From NCBI GenBank assembly GCA_030374805.1, contig JARGSG010000225.1, forward strand, positions 496,001 through 560,000: a DNA stretch of 64,000 nt. Reading direction: 5' to 3'. Numbering within the stretch: position 1 is the first letter of the stretch; each line of letters begins with the position of its first letter. Position numbers and translations under genes: made by a program. Source of the DNA: Gracilaria gracilis. Taxonomy: Eukaryota > Rhodophyta > Florideophyceae > Gracilariales > Gracilariaceae. Shown here piece by piece: positions 42,196 through 53,358 of this stretch. The notes under the pieces are model-generated. The model saw only the letters and a program-made list of their open reading frames with translations, was not told the origin of the DNA and did not search any database.

Positions 42196-42901
42196 ATGGC
42201 AGGAATCATCTTTTCCGATTCATTCAAGATATGGCGCATGGACTGGGACGAAAAAACGAGATCCATCGCAAAGAAGTTCGACAAAGGTAATGATTGAAGC
42301 AAAGACCTATTCAAGCCTTTAAACCTGCGACAGCCATGGACTTTCCAACTGACTCGTTGTTTGCCATGTCTTCCAAATCTTTTTGCCAACTAGTGTCAAG
42401 AATCGAAGGCAAAAGCGAAGCTTATGAAACTGAAATGGTACTCGATGTCAACACTGAAATATATCCTGTGGGTGTGGGTGAAACCATTGAGGTTCTTATC
42501 ACAGAGCGCTTAGAGGATGGCCCACCAAACCCGGATGAACCAAGAGGTTACAACCCTGTAAAGCCTCTGGGAGACCGTGCAAACATGTACGACTATATCA
42601 TGCGAGGGAAGATATTCAAATATGTGGAAGATATGCAAAGAGCGTAAGTTGCAATGATATATCTCTCTAGAAACGGGTCTCAGCCCCGAGTCCTAGCCCC
42701 CTTGCAAAACTTAACTCATGACCAGCTTGCGATAAGCTTTTGCTGACTCTTGCTTTACAATCGTACATTTTTGCCAATATAAGAAACATATACTTCTCTT
42801 ATGGTGGGTTGCTTATGAAATTGCACGGCGAGTCGAACATTCTGCTATCCCATATATTTCAAGTGGATGCAGACGTTTACTTATTTATAAGGAAAAAATA
42901 G
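42196..42901 (+). CDS. RPB8: RNA polymerase I/II/III common subunit RPB8 (RPABC3), two introns
   Basis: Exons 42196-42286, 42394-42643 and 42784-42901 join to 152 residues, close to the usual 145-150. Introns are 107 nt (GTAATG...CAACTAG) and 140 nt (GTAAGT...ATATAAG). The protein starts MAGIIFSDSFKIWRMD. It has the RPB8 block VSRIEGKSEAYETEMVLDV, then TEIYPVGVGETIEV, YNPVKPLGDRANMYDYIM and GKIFKYVEDM. Exon 3 gives YFSYGGLLMKLHGESN and ends VDADVYLFIRKK. RPB8 is an OB-fold subunit shared by all three nuclear RNA polymerases. Exon phases agree exactly across both junctions, which supports the model. It is convergent with NTF2. Confidence 0.93.
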
Positions 42902-43098
42902 TCGGACATCCCCGACAATCTGGAACCAGTGTGTCTTCTCTCTCGAATAAAGAGAATAACGCTATGCGATACGAATTCCGAAGTGTTTCAAAGCTAAGGC
43001 GCTGATTCCGTAGGCAGAAGATGTAAAAGAACGCAATCCAGCGATCTTTAACTTTTGGTGAACCCGACCGACAGTCATTAGACTAACAAATAAGCTCT

Positions 43099-43720
43099 CT
43101 AACCATAGTTAAGACGGAAAATATCGTTGTGAACCCAAAAGCTCTGGCCTTCACCAGGTACTGGCAGCAGATAAAAGCATTGTGCGAATTTCATCGGATT
43201 CTGTTCGTTATCGAGTACCAGATTTCCACTAACGGTTATAAGGATACCATTCGGCTGCACAGCAGCTGTCGGCTGACAGTCCATAGATGTGATTTGATGA
43301 CGAACTTTCTGAAGTGGAAGAGTCTATATCATCAAAAGCGTACCATAGTTAGAAAAGTGCCTTGCCTAGTCGTTCGAATTAAGAATGGAGGTGCAGTTGT
43401 GTTGCTGTCTGCTGGGAATTGGGAAAGCTTTCACGTACGGTTAATTTCTTAATTATGTTATCTGGGCCGATGCACATTTCTCCTTCAAATGTCAAGATGC
43501 TTTGCTCTTTCTGCAGGGCAGACAGGGGTCACAGATGAAATTCAGAGAGATTAGTATTCAAGAAAAGGGAGAACATAAAAGAGTGGAAGGAGATTCCTAA
43601 ACGTTTGGGATCCCTATCATAACTTACATAAAGCGACCGCAGGTTTTCACGATTGGTATCAAATATGTTGTAGTAGTGAAGGACAAAGGCCTTTCCGATT
43701 TGTTCGATTTCGCTGTTCAT
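43099..43720 (-). CDS. NTF2: nuclear transport factor 2, two introns
   Basis: Exons 43720-43628, 43510-43439 and 43323-43099 join in phase 0 to 129 residues, matching the 120-130 of the family. Introns are 117 nt (GTAAGT...CTGCAG) and 115 nt (GTACGT...GATATAG). Motifs are IGKAFVLHYYNIFDTNREN, ILTFEGEMCIGPDNIIKK, LPLQKVRHQITSMDCQP and the C-terminal FWVHNDIFRLNYG. NTF2 carries Ran-GDP into the nucleus as a homodimer. The ATG at 43720 is the natural start. It faces RPB8 tail to tail with 197 bp between. Confidence 0.93.
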
Positions 43721-44799
43721 CTTGGGAGCCTATGGTAACGAGGCAGAACGGAATCAAAGATGATCACTTTCAACGAGGAGGGGCATGCGTAATCGATCGG
43801 GATGGAAGCAGTCGAAAGAGGGCTTGCGGCGGGGGCGGCTGTGCTGCGAACAAATATGGCTTCGCGCTCTTGTGAAAGTCCCATCGCGGACACGTGTAGG
43901 GGAAACTGTCGTTGGAGGCAGAGCTCTCAATGATGAATCGCTCGCACTGCATGATTTTTGCATGAACAAACAGCTTTTGCGCTCTTGATTTCAAAAAAAC
44001 CCTCTCTAGGAAAGTATCTAAGGGTATCTAGGATGGATAGACTGATGAGACGGATAGACTGATGAGACGAACCTGTTTGAAAAAACGCTTGTGTAGCAGG
44101 ACGCTATTTTTCGTGCGATAGCAGCCCCGGGACAGAGAAGCACACATGTACATGTGCGCTTTTCGAAGCTAACTGTGGATCAACAACTTTAAAAGAAAAC
44201 ATCTGAAAAAGACGGCTTGGTTGTTGCTGTTGTTGTTTTTGAATGATGGAGCTGTGGTGGACACTGGCCATTTACTGTTAGACTCTGTTCTGCTGACATC
44301 AAACAAGCTTCACCTTGTCTATGAGGAAGCATTACACTTCAACATGATGAAGTTGGTATTATTCTCCTTGTAACAAAACTTGTCGTAGAGCACACAAGAA
44401 TGGCTTGAAACCAATTTGCGCGCCATGCTATCTGTGGTACTGTATCTACACATTCTAATATGCACTTTTTGATGACGAGACTGCCGTTGTCGAGTGCCCC
44501 TGTAGCTCTTTATCAAGTCATCACCCATAAATGGCTCGAAGAGAACGAGCGTCAAATGGAAGGGATCAAATAAATGCTCAGCGACAAATGCTTGGCACGA
44601 AAAATCGTGCGATATATCGTGTGATATTTGGCAGAACGCTGAAAATAGGCCAATTAGAAGCGGTGATGGGCGCAAAAATGAGCCAACTGTCGAAAGTATA
44701 CGTGCGGACAAAGTGCGCCCGCCGGCGATGATACGCGCGCCGCAGGGCGGACGCGTTGACCGAAGCGCAACACACGCACGGTTTAAGACTGACTTGAAC
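43721..44799. repeat. intergenic, with a 17-bp tandem duplication
   Basis: Around 44033-44066 the unit GGATAGACTGATGAGAC is repeated twice in tandem. The rest shows no gene. The region holds the divergent promoters of NTF2 and BCCIP. Confidence 0.6.
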
Positions 44800-45966
44800 A
44801 TGGGCAAGCGGAAGCGAAACAACGGTTCGAAAGCGAGGCGAAACGGCAGAGAAACTGGCGCTGGCAGCAGCAGTCAGGCAGTCACAAAGGCGGATGAAGC
44901 CAAGGATGTGGACGCTGATTGCGTGCATTACGAGTCCTCATCACAGGGTTCCGGCCCCGCGCATGCCAGGCTGATATCAGAGTTTTACAAGAATGCGTTT
45001 GACTTGAGAAGCGATTCAGACCTCGAGTTTGACTCGGACCAGGACAAAGAGGAAAACAATGAGTTCATTCGCAGCATCGATTTGAACAGAAACAAGGAGG
45101 ATGAAAGTGATGTGGAGCTGAGCGTCGATTTTTTTGATCCGCGAAAGGATGACGAGAATACTATAAGCACGTTGTTGTGCAAGTATAGCAAGGCTTGCAC
45201 GTCGGTGAGCAAAGCAAAGGAGCAGGTGACGACTAGCGGCGCTCTAGCGAGAATGGTGTGTGATCAGACTCGAGTGGGTACTACAATCCGTCTGAGCGAC
45301 GACGAGGCAGCTATTGGATTCATTTCATGCGTCAACATTCGAGAACATGCCAAGGTACTGAGGGACCTGAAGCGCAAGCTGGTTCAAGTGGCAGAAAAGG
45401 AGAAGAACGAACGATTCATCACGCTGCTCAACAAGTGCATGGAGGGCGTGGGGCGGTTTGACAGCGAGCGCATGGGGCTGGTGCTGTGCGAACGGGTGGT
45501 GAACATGCCGACGATGGTGGTGGGCAAAATGCTGGAGGCGCTGTTCTGCGAGATCGAGTGGGCGACGGAGGACGAGAAAACGCATAAACAGAGAGACGCG
45601 TTCAAGTTTGGGTGGTACTTGTACATTGCTGAGGTGTACTGCTATAAGGAGGAAAACGACAAGGAAGAGGGCGACAAAGAAGGCAAGAAGAAGCGGCAGC
45701 GGACGGAGGGCAAGGAGGGGGAGGAGAAGCTGGCGTTTGCTCGGATAGAGGACAGCGAATGGTACAAACACGCAAGCTGCAGCGTGAGGTGGGAATGGGG
45801 CGGAGCGGAGGACGGCGTGAAGCAGAAGCGCATCGCGATGGTGGTGGCGAGCAGGAAAGTGGCGGCAATCCGGCAGGCGGTGGAGCAACGGATAGGCGGT
45901 TACAACGGCGAGGAGGGCGGCGACCAAACTGCGGGCGACCAAACGTCGCACGACAAGGAGCAGTAG
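44800..45966 (+). CDS. BCCIP/Bcp1-family protein
   Basis: From MGKRKRNNGSKARRNG the protein is about 388 residues and uninterrupted; an upstream in-frame ATG at 44728 could add 24 residues. It has a basic nuclear-signal-like start, an acidic middle (LEFDSDQDKEENNEF) and a VDFFDPRKDDENTI block. The conserved core is RFDSERMGLVLCERVVNMP, with the final part EEKLAFARIEDSEWYKHAS. Family members (yeast Bcp1, human BCCIP) chaperone a ribosomal protein and act in nuclear export and genome maintenance. The region 45640-45720 is Lys/Glu-rich low complexity. Family assignment rests on the core block and length. Confidence 0.8.
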   Translation: MGKRKRNNGSKARRNGRETGAGSSSQAVTKADEAKDVDADCVHYESSSQGSGPAHARLISEFYKNAFDLRSDSDLEFDSDQDKEENNEFIRSIDLNRNKEDESDVELSVDFFDPRKDDENTISTLLCKYSKACTSVSKAKEQVTTSGALARMVCDQTRVGTTIRLSDDEAAIGFISCVNIREHAKVLRDLKRKLVQVAEKEKNERFITLLNKCMEGVGRFDSERMGLVLCERVVNMPTMVVGKMLEALFCEIEWATEDEKTHKQRDAFKFGWYLYIAEVYCYKEENDKEEGDKEGKKKRQRTEGKEGEEKLAFARIEDSEWYKHASCSVRWEWGGAEDGVKQKRIAMVVASRKVAAIRQAVEQRIGGYNGEEGGDQTAGDQTSHDKEQ

Positions 45967-46058
45967 CAGATAAAACGCGAACGGGCGGCAGCGACAGCGG
46001 CGACACGCGCGGTGAACGGCTGCGCCGCGCGCAACTGATCTGGCTGGAGAATGCTGTA

Positions 46059-46934
46059 ATGCAAAACGGGCCGTGCTCTTCGACGACTGCGCGCTGCGCC
46101 AGTGCGCCCCCCCGCCGCTCGCTGCGCGCACCGCTTCGCGCACATAAAGCGCCTGCGCCTCTCTCAGTGCGCGCGCAGCGCGCCACGCGCGTCTGCTCTG
46201 CCTCCATCGCGCTGCGGCGCGCCGCTTCTTCCATGCACCTCTTGTCGTCGTCGCAGGCGCTGCTGCGCGCCGTCCGCCGCAGACGCCGCCGACGGCACCC
46301 GCGCGCCGCCCACCAGCCCCCGCCCCCGCCGCAGCAGCAGCAGCAGCGGCAGCAGCGGCAGCAGCTGCAGCTGGACGCGGATGCGTCGTACATCATGATG
46401 GCGCTCGACGCGCCATGGCAGCCGCATGAGCTGGAGGCGGCGGCGCCTCCGCCGGCGGCGCTGAGCGAGCCGTTCGTGGCGAGCGGCGCTCTGGCGCACA
46501 ACGACTGCGCCATCTGCCTGCAGCCGCTGGGCGACGTGCCGGTGGTGTCGGCGCCCTGTCTGCACGTGCACCACGCGCGGTGCATGGGGGCGTGGCTGCA
46601 CGCGGCGGCGGCGGCGGCGCAGCCGGCGTGCCCGCTGTGCCGCCACCCGCTGCAGCAGCGCGAGCCGCCGCCGCCGCCGCCGCCGCCGCCGCGCGCGCGC
46701 CAGCAGCGCGGCTGGCACCTGGCGGAGCCGTCGCTGTCGGCCGAGGAGGCGCGCTTCGAACGCGCCCTGCGCGCGCTGTGGAGCGTGGACTGTATGGCGC
46801 TGGCGCCCGTGCCCGCGCGCGTCGACGACGCGCAGCAGCGGCTGTTGATGCAGGCCGCGCACGAATGGTTGGGCTATGGCGCGCGATTGGAGTGTGTGCC
46901 GTACGAGTTGTTACTGGACAGCGTCGTGTCGTGA
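46059..46934 (+). CDS. GC-rich RING-H2 finger protein
   Basis: The frame stays open to 46934. Candidate ATGs are 46059, about 46233 and about 46395. The RING is NDCAICLQPLGDVPVV, then CLHVHHARCMGAWL and ACPLCRHPL, with the C-x2-C...C-x-H-x2-H-x2-C...C-x2-C ligands in order. Flanks are Gln and Pro runs (CAG and CCG repeats near 46330-46370 and 46665-46695). RING proteins act as ubiquitin ligases. Base composition is far richer in G and C than neighbouring genes, and GC-driven false ORFs cover the opposite strand. No membrane helix is seen. It precedes a tandem set of other RING genes but differs from them in the RING core. Confidence 0.75.
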   Translation: MQNGPCSSTTARCASAPPRRSLRAPLRAHKAPAPLSVRAQRATRVCSASIALRRAASSMHLLSSSQALLRAVRRRRRRRHPRAAHQPPPPPQQQQQRQQRQQLQLDADASYIMMALDAPWQPHELEAAAPPPAALSEPFVASGALAHNDCAICLQPLGDVPVVSAPCLHVHHARCMGAWLHAAAAAAQPACPLCRHPLQQREPPPPPPPPPRARQQRGWHLAEPSLSAEEARFERALRALWSVDCMALAPVPARVDDAQQRLLMQAAHEWLGYGARLECVPYELLLDSVVS

Positions 46935-47186
46935 GCACCACGCGCCGTTGCTGCTGCCCGCTGCTGTTGCTGCTGTAAAAACGCGCCGCGTGTGTTTTTG
47001 CGCGCTCACCGGCCGCCGTCACTTGTTGTGCATTAAATCCAGTCGCCGACCGCGTTGCCCATCCGCCTGCAACCCCCCCCCCTCCCCCCCTTCCACAACA
47101 GTGCGTAGTGCGTCCCTTCTCCTCGCCCGCCCGCGCCCCACTCGCAGCTGCTTTTCGTCTTGCTTCACACCCCGAGTCGCTTGCCC

Positions 47187-47576
47187 ATGGACGTCGCGCC
47201 GTCCGTGCTGCCGCAGCCTTCCGATGAAGCTGTTCCGCAAGCCACTCCCGCTGAAATGCTCGAGCCTGACCCGTCGCCAGAGACGCTGGATGCCAATAAC
47301 AGCGACCCGCTCAAGGCCGGCGACCTTCCAAGCTCCATCGATTTGGATATCGTGGAGATAATCATCGCCTTGGTCGTCATCTTGGTGTGCGCCCTCGTCG
47401 CTCATTTTATCATCCTTCGGTGCAGACGAAGAGCAAGTGCCAGAAACGCCCAGTATTTGCCAACTTCGGTGCCGCCGGGTACTAACAGCCTCCATCCGGA
47501 TCACCCTTTTCCTCAACAACAAAGTGCCCCACAACCGCCGTATATGTATCGCGCCGCTAATCCCGACCCCATTTGA
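47187..47576 (+). CDS. small single-pass membrane protein
   Basis: The 129-residue protein has an acidic, Pro-rich N-terminus and one membrane helix (DIVEIIIALVVILVCALVAH, about 51-75). A basic stop-transfer patch follows (RCRRRASAR), then a Pro/Gln-rich tail (PQQQSAPQPPYMYR). The layout (helix, basic patch, Pro-rich linker) is like the N-terminal third of the downstream TM-RING proteins at 50037, 51161 and 59522, but no RING follows. It could be a truncated paralogue or an unrelated gene. Start is ATG at 47187. Confidence 0.6.
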   Translation: MDVAPSVLPQPSDEAVPQATPAEMLEPDPSPETLDANNSDPLKAGDLPSSIDLDIVEIIIALVVILVCALVAHFIILRCRRRASARNAQYLPTSVPPGTNSLHPDHPFPQQQSAPQPPYMYRAANPDPI

Positions 47577-50036
47577 TTCATATCTTCTTACTTTTTGTCC
47601 GTGCCATGTGCGCTTTTGCTCATCATAATCTAATAACAACATCGTCACTCAGTATCTACGTGTAGCTTTTGGTGTGTTGCCCTGCTATCACCACAAGTGA
47701 GCGCACAATCATCCGCCTTTGTCCCTTCTTTCGTTTTGCCCACCGCCCGTCGCGAAAAGCACCCACCCTTCCTTGTAAACATTCTCTCTTATCCCACATC
47801 ATCCACCGCCGTTCTCACCGCCTCAATTCAAACCAACAACTCTGCACTGCAGCACCGTTGTAACTCTGCGAAACCAAAAAAAGAAAAAGTTTGTACTACC
47901 AACTAACTGACCAACTGTAATCATATTCCTGTCACATCACCGTCGATTTGTTGAACAAACTTTCTTCTTCAGCGCCTTTGAGCTACATCTCAGTCACGAG
48001 CAATCCAACTTAGAGAGCCAACTCTTCCGAGCTGTAATCACTTCCTGCCCCTTCTGTAACCATGAAGGAAGCTTTCATCAGTTGCTGCCGCAACCACAAC
48101 TGCAAACACGCACGAAAAGGCAATTAACTGGTGTAAGTTAAACAAGCCTACTGTTTTAAAAACAAGCATGTTGCGGAAAGGGCTTCCCTCGTACCCTTGC
48201 GATCTTCATTCCGATCGCCATTGTCACCACTCTGCCCAAGTAGTTCACAAGTACTACACAGGTAACCTTGTTGGGTGAACAGATCTGCTGCCCCGTTCGC
48301 TGCCCCGTTCGCTGCCCCTTTTCGCTCCCCATTTGCAGCCCCACCATAGATGTTTTCAACACCCGAACAGATCAGAATGCGAGCTACACTGGGCGGCACG
48401 CCCGGCCCGGAATCCTATTGACCACCAACTACACGGTACATATATAACAGAATAAGAATGAAGGAGACAAGCATATCATCACCAAATCGTTTTGTCTCAC
48501 CGGAGACATGAGCCAAAAGATTGGCCAGCCGTGTGGGTTTCTTAACCTACGACAGAGAGCCGCCTGACAGAATTGCAATTCATGATATATGTGTCCATCA
48601 CGATGAACAAAAAGTTATATGAATGTGTCAAAAGTTACAATCCTCACTGCGAAGGTGAGCACAGATCTGCCACTTTTGACTGGCAAAACGTAAAAGTCAT
48701 CATCATGACTGTCATACTAATATATGGTTCACAGTTCATTATCCGCCGTGAACTCGTTTCCCAAGAAATCTGAGAGCCAGTGGAATAGAGGCAACCACTA
48801 GTGGCTGAGGATTATTGGAATCCCGATTACCACTCTGGCCTGATAGCATCGAATGAAAGACCAGTTGTCTTGGTCTTCGCAGTACGCTGTACATGTATGT
48901 GCTCTCGTGCGATGAGAATTCAGAAACGTGAGCTCTGCAATTACATTTATGTTTGTAAGGTATGTGTTATGTTGACAGTAGGATAGAGGGACCGCAGTCT
49001 TATGTCAGGAACGACTGAGAGCATGGGGCCCTTTGTAGACAGGCATTGAAAAGTCGTCCGCATATCACATTGTTCACTTCGGGTAAGCAGAGAGGAAGCG
49101 CTCATCCACTGCCGCATCGCCGCGAGACGCGGCAAAATCTTCTGGCTCTCGCTTCACGGCTCTCGCTTCACGGTGGTTAGACGCTAGCACTATAGTGCGG
49201 TTACAGTGTTCAAGAGACAAGCCATGAAACGGGCTCGAGCACGAGACTTGTGAGTGTGTAGCGTTTGCTCGGCCGACACAGAAACTCTACGAGAACCGCG
49301 CAGCCAATGGAACGCGGGGCGCGCGGTCCGCCAAATCGACGGGTGAACGAGACTATCACGAGTGTCTGCCAAGTCTCGCGTGAAAAGCCGCACGCCTCTG
49401 TGACAAAATGGTTTTCGCTGATAGCTACGAGGATATATGCTTCAAACGCCACGTACAGAGTCTGTACTACAGACAAGAGGCATGTAGCGGTCCAGCAAGG
49501 TGGCATTTGAACGAGTAGTCGATGTCATCGGGCAGCAAGAGCCGTAGGCTGGTCCAAGTTAGGTGCAGCTGTGCAATGGCTTCGAAGTCACCGTGACACC
49601 ACGCGTCAGTAGAGCAGCGTCGCAGATACTATCTGAGTTGCTTGCAGACTCGACAATGCGGAGAATTGCTATCTATCTATCTATCAAGAGTGTCGTAAAG
49701 TTTATCTACAGCGGTGACGGCCGTGCAGCCGTTGCTGGCGGGCGCATCCGAGTGGAAGGCTCGTGCACCGTTGGCGGTTTTTTTCCAGCACACGCGCGTG
49801 CCGCACTCTGCCCATCATGAACTGTGAAGGATGTGGCAAGTAAATAAATATCCTTGCGACGCTCCCCAAACATCAAGCCAATTTCTTTCTAGTGTTCATT
49901 TTCCCTTCTTCCTCGCTCAACAGCGGCGTATCACGCATTCCCGCTTTTCTCGCTCATCGTCCACCGCCACTCCCATCGCTCCTTCAAACGCTCCCGACTC
50001 TTGCAGTCCCCACTCCGTGAGAAAGGCCTACGTGCC
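47577..50036. other. 2.4 kb intergenic with small tandem repeats
   Basis: No supported gene is seen on either strand. It contains a short tandem (TTCGCTGCCCC units, about 48295-48320), a duplicated GGCTCTCGCTTCAC (about 49144-49172) and a CTAT microsatellite (about 49672-49686). The promoter of the TM-RING gene at 50037 lies at the right end. Confidence 0.5.
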
Positions 50037-50780
50037 ATGACTGAATCTGATTCACTCGGCTTCACTGTCGCCGTTTGGATCTCCGTAGCTATAACCTGTT
50101 TCCTCATGTGTTCGTGCTTGAGCTTCTTCTCGCTTCGCCACCACCAAAAAAGAAATCAATCCGCCGCACAAGCGCCTGTCAATGCACCATCCGACCCCTT
50201 CGACAATTCTGCATATTCACCACCACCCTGGCAAGCACCTCACCCCGCGAGCACCATGCAACCGCATCCAAATCCCAACGTTCAGTTTGCTCAAATTCAG
50301 AATCCGTACCGCGTGTTTCGACCCTCCCCCGGCTGGAATGGCGCTATGCCATACAACCAGCAAGCACTTCCACATTTCACGATAGCGCAGCCGCCGCGTG
50401 CTGTTGATGCCCGCCCATTTTACCAAACTTCTTCAAACTCTTCTTCATTATCTCGGAACCATAACTTCGCGCAGTCGCCATCGCAACTTAGCAACCGAAT
50501 TGATACCGAAGACCTTCTCAGCTTCGAGGCACCTGAGAAGGAGAAGCAAAACCCTTGTCCGATATGCCTGGGCCCGTTGGAAGAAGAGCAGGTCAGTACC
50601 GGCCAATGTCTGCATCTCATTCATTCTTCGTGTCTGAAGGGATGGTTGGCGAAGGACTTGAGATCAGCTTGTCCGGTATGTCGCATTCCATACCAAGATG
50701 CAGCCGCAGGTACCGAATCCGAGCAACCCAACCAACCATCGTCAACTTCGATGTTTACTGGTGTAGTTACGCAAACCTAA
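50037..50780 (+). CDS. TM-anchored RING-H2 protein 1
   Basis: The 247-residue protein begins MTESDSLGFTVAVWIS. It has one membrane helix (about 9-32), a basic patch (RHHQKRN), a long Pro/Gln/Asn-rich linker and a C-terminal RING: NPCPICLGPLEEEQVS, GQCLHLIHSSCLKGWLAKD and SACPVCRIPYQD. All eight ligands are present (C3H2C3). The likely role is a membrane-bound ubiquitin ligase; TM-linker-RING order resembles ATL-type plant ligases. It shares the RING signature VSxGxCxHxxHxSCLxxWLxKD with the proteins at 51161 and 59522, showing recent common origin. Confidence 0.85.
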   Translation: MTESDSLGFTVAVWISVAITCFLMCSCLSFFSLRHHQKRNQSAAQAPVNAPSDPFDNSAYSPPPWQAPHPASTMQPHPNPNVQFAQIQNPYRVFRPSPGWNGAMPYNQQALPHFTIAQPPRAVDARPFYQTSSNSSSLSRNHNFAQSPSQLSNRIDTEDLLSFEAPEKEKQNPCPICLGPLEEEQVSTGQCLHLIHSSCLKGWLAKDLRSACPVCRIPYQDAAAGTESEQPNQPSSTSMFTGVVTQT

Positions 50781-51160
50781 CAATTGCTTCTGAACAGGCT
50801 TCACCGGCTTTCACCGCCTTGCTTGATGAAACGGGCCCATGCGGCTGCATTTTTCGGCGGCACGTCAACCTCGACGTACAGTCATTGCATGCCCTTCTTT
50901 ACTCTCTGCGTGAGGTGCTGTTTTATATTCTGGCCCTGCAAATTCTTTACCTCGCGCATTAGCACCAACGACACTTGCTCCATGCCACCCCGACCGAATA
51001 TATGAGGTTTGCTCAACGGAAGACTGTCAATGCCTTTCAATGCTTCTATACACTTCCTTTCTCTGAAATTTGTCCAGCTACAGCTTGTTACCGAAAAACA
51101 CACTTGGCAGTGCTTTGCAACTATAGTGGCAAGCATTGCTAACCGTGGTAGGCACACACG

Positions 51161-52135
51161 ATGAGAGTGATGCCGACTGCGCAACATGCATTGCGGCAAG
51201 CCACTATGGAATTGTCTTCAACCGCGTTTCCTTCCGCAGTTCGCACGTTAGCTTCGATTGTTGCATCCATAACAATCATTATTACCATTTACCTCGGTTA
51301 CCGGAAGTGCGTAAGGGACCGGGACGATAGTTTTATTGCAGACCGGAGCCGAGAACAGCAATTTGGCGCTTCGAACGAGGAACCTGGGAATGCGTACTCG
51401 GATGAGTTTTTACCTGTGTATGTTGGGGATGGAAGATATGTCTACGTATCGCGAAACGAGCTTCCTCGTAATCCCCCGCATATCAATCGCCGGAATTTCA
51501 ACATTCCACCACGTTTTGACGCGAGCACTCTTAAACAATTCGAAGCGATAAACGAAGAGAAACGGTATTCATGCCCAATATGTCTCGAGGAACTGCAAGA
51601 AGAACCAGTAAGTGCTGGACAATGCTTGCATCTTATGCACAGCAGTTGCCTCACCAGCTGGTTGAACAAGGATATAAATTCAAACTGCCCCGTATGTCGG
51701 GTTGTTATTGAAGAAAGCGCATCTCTCGACAAGTTAAGCGGTAAGGTAATGGAATTGGCTTCCTCACCTCACTCTGTGCGTGAAGCGGGGTTGGGTTTGA
51801 ATATGGAAACAGGTATTGACAGGCAGGACGACGTGAGACTGCCTATGACTGAGAATGTGGGAAGTATACAGGTAGAAACAGGAGCTGCATCACAAGTGAT
51901 TGGCAGTGAAGCGGCAGAAAGCGGCAGCGAAAACAACGGGGAACGGGGTAATTCACAACAAGAAAACCCAGGATGGCTTTCGATGAATGAAGTTCATACC
52001 CAGCGTGGGGTAGACAGAGGAGATGACGCTAGCGTATTGCCGACGCAAGATGCAATAGGTTCATTAACTGTTGGTGGATCCAGGAGGGTGATTGGGACAG
52101 GTATCGACCAAGAAGTGGCTGTGGCGGACAAATGA
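51161..52135 (+). CDS. TM-anchored RING-H2 protein 2
   Basis: The 324-residue protein has a membrane helix at about 26-47 (TLASIVASITIIITIYLGY), a charged linker and a central RING: YSCPICLEELQEEPVS, GQCLHLMHSSCLTSWLNKD and SNCPVCRVVIEES. A Ser/Glu/Gly-rich C-terminal extension of about 140 residues follows. It lies 380 bp after RING protein 1 in the same direction and shares its RING residue for residue at most ligand-flanking sites. The extension is unique to this member. Role in ubiquitination is inferred from the RING. Confidence 0.85.
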   Translation: MRVMPTAQHALRQATMELSSTAFPSAVRTLASIVASITIIITIYLGYRKCVRDRDDSFIADRSREQQFGASNEEPGNAYSDEFLPVYVGDGRYVYVSRNELPRNPPHINRRNFNIPPRFDASTLKQFEAINEEKRYSCPICLEELQEEPVSAGQCLHLMHSSCLTSWLNKDINSNCPVCRVVIEESASLDKLSGKVMELASSPHSVREAGLGLNMETGIDRQDDVRLPMTENVGSIQVETGAASQVIGSEAAESGSENNGERGNSQQENPGWLSMNEVHTQRGVDRGDDASVLPTQDAIGSLTVGGSRRVIGTGIDQEVAVADK

Positions 52136-52769
52136 GTTTGTGTCGTGTTATTCTAGTGATTTACTTCCCTTGAGCTTTTTCGTATGCAACGAGCAATGTA
52201 AATTAACAGTGCATATAATATATGAACACGGTGCGGATTTGTGAAGGAAGCCGCACTCTATGAAGCATGCAAGCTCTTTTTTCGGTGAAGGACATTATGG
52301 TGCCAACCTGTGGGCGCATCCGCCAGCCGGTGGATTGGAAACGGGGGTTGGCACTATCTATTGATGTGAATAAATGCCTAACAGTGTTTCTTTCTCTAGC
52401 TAGTAGGTCGATGCTTCGCTGTCAGTGCTGAGCACAGCGACTGAGTGCTCTTGGTAGCCATACGCTCTCTGAGCACATGGATCTGTATCTTTACGCTGGC
52501 ATAGGAAGGGAAATCGCACTACAGAAGCAAAAGGATCGCGTGTGCAGGGGTAGCGGAAGTGTTGAACAAATAGCAACAAGGAAGTGATATTGAGAGCTGG
52601 AAATTGTGTTGTTCAGAAGCCATCTTTGGAGCAAGCCGTTGGCCAAAACTTCTGACGGTCAGAATCTGACCTGGAGCACCATCAAAGTGAAGGGGCAATC
52701 AGGGCGTTGGAGGGGTCGAACTGATCTGGGAGCGAATTCAGCGGGACACGGCGTTTACGGAAGGGACGC
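52136..52769. other. intergenic, left flank of the MULE
   Basis: No gene is recognised. The segment ends with the first copy of the 7-bp target duplication at 52770-52776. Confidence 0.5.
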
Positions 52770-52776
52770 AGGTCGG

Positions 52777-53053
52777 GGGGTCCAGGCAAATCTACGCACT
52801 GTTAGTTATGTAAAACAGAGGTTCCAGAACCTCTCTTTCTTTGTAGCATTTGCGCCTAGAACCTCTGTCACGTTTATCACGCTCCTACACCCCTCTCTGC
52901 CAATTCCCTGCGCACAAGTCATAGGAACCTCCGTAGCTGCGAAGTCTATTGGCTCACGCCCCGCAGGGGCGTGAGCCATTACACTCAGCTCACGTAACGC
53001 GCTCCTTAGCGCTTGGGAGCGCCAAGTTCGAAAAAGCGCGCGCATTGCGCTTT
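52777..53053 (+). repeat. MULE left terminal inverted repeat
   Basis: It is the exact inverse of 58427-58703. Inside are a perfect 12-bp hairpin (GGCTCACGCCCC, loop GCA) near 52949-52976 and a palindrome AGAGGTTC-CA-GAACCTCT near 52818-52836. Both may be bound or folded during transposition. Confidence 0.93.
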
Positions 53054-53358
53054 AAAAGCCACGCAAGCGTCGCGGAGCTCTTTTCTGCTTTTCGCTCCTT
53101 ATCTCGTTTTCCACACCGTCTCTGACGCTGTTCTCCGCATCTTGGGGTACCCCGGCTTTTGGTACATTTGGTTTACGCTCAGTTTGGTTTATCTCTTACG
53201 TTTTTGAGGTGCATTTCGTAGCTCCTCCGTACTCGTTGACCAAGTGGATATTGCTTCTGCAGCTGGACAACATTGCGTTCTATCTGGTAATGGCTCTAAA
53301 GGTACGCATTCAAATACTGTTTTATTAAGAAGAATCTATCCTAACTCTCTGTTTTTCT

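Noticed and set aside
44038-44070. CTGATGAG cores resembling a hammerhead ribozyme
   Set aside because: The two copies are part of a simple 17-bp tandem duplication; the required stem II and the GAAA box with matching stems I and III are not present.
45602-47022. Long minus-strand ORFs opposite BCCIP and the RING gene
   Set aside because: They are Arg/Pro/Ala/Ser-rich products of GC-biased sequence, with no motif, opposite well-supported genes.
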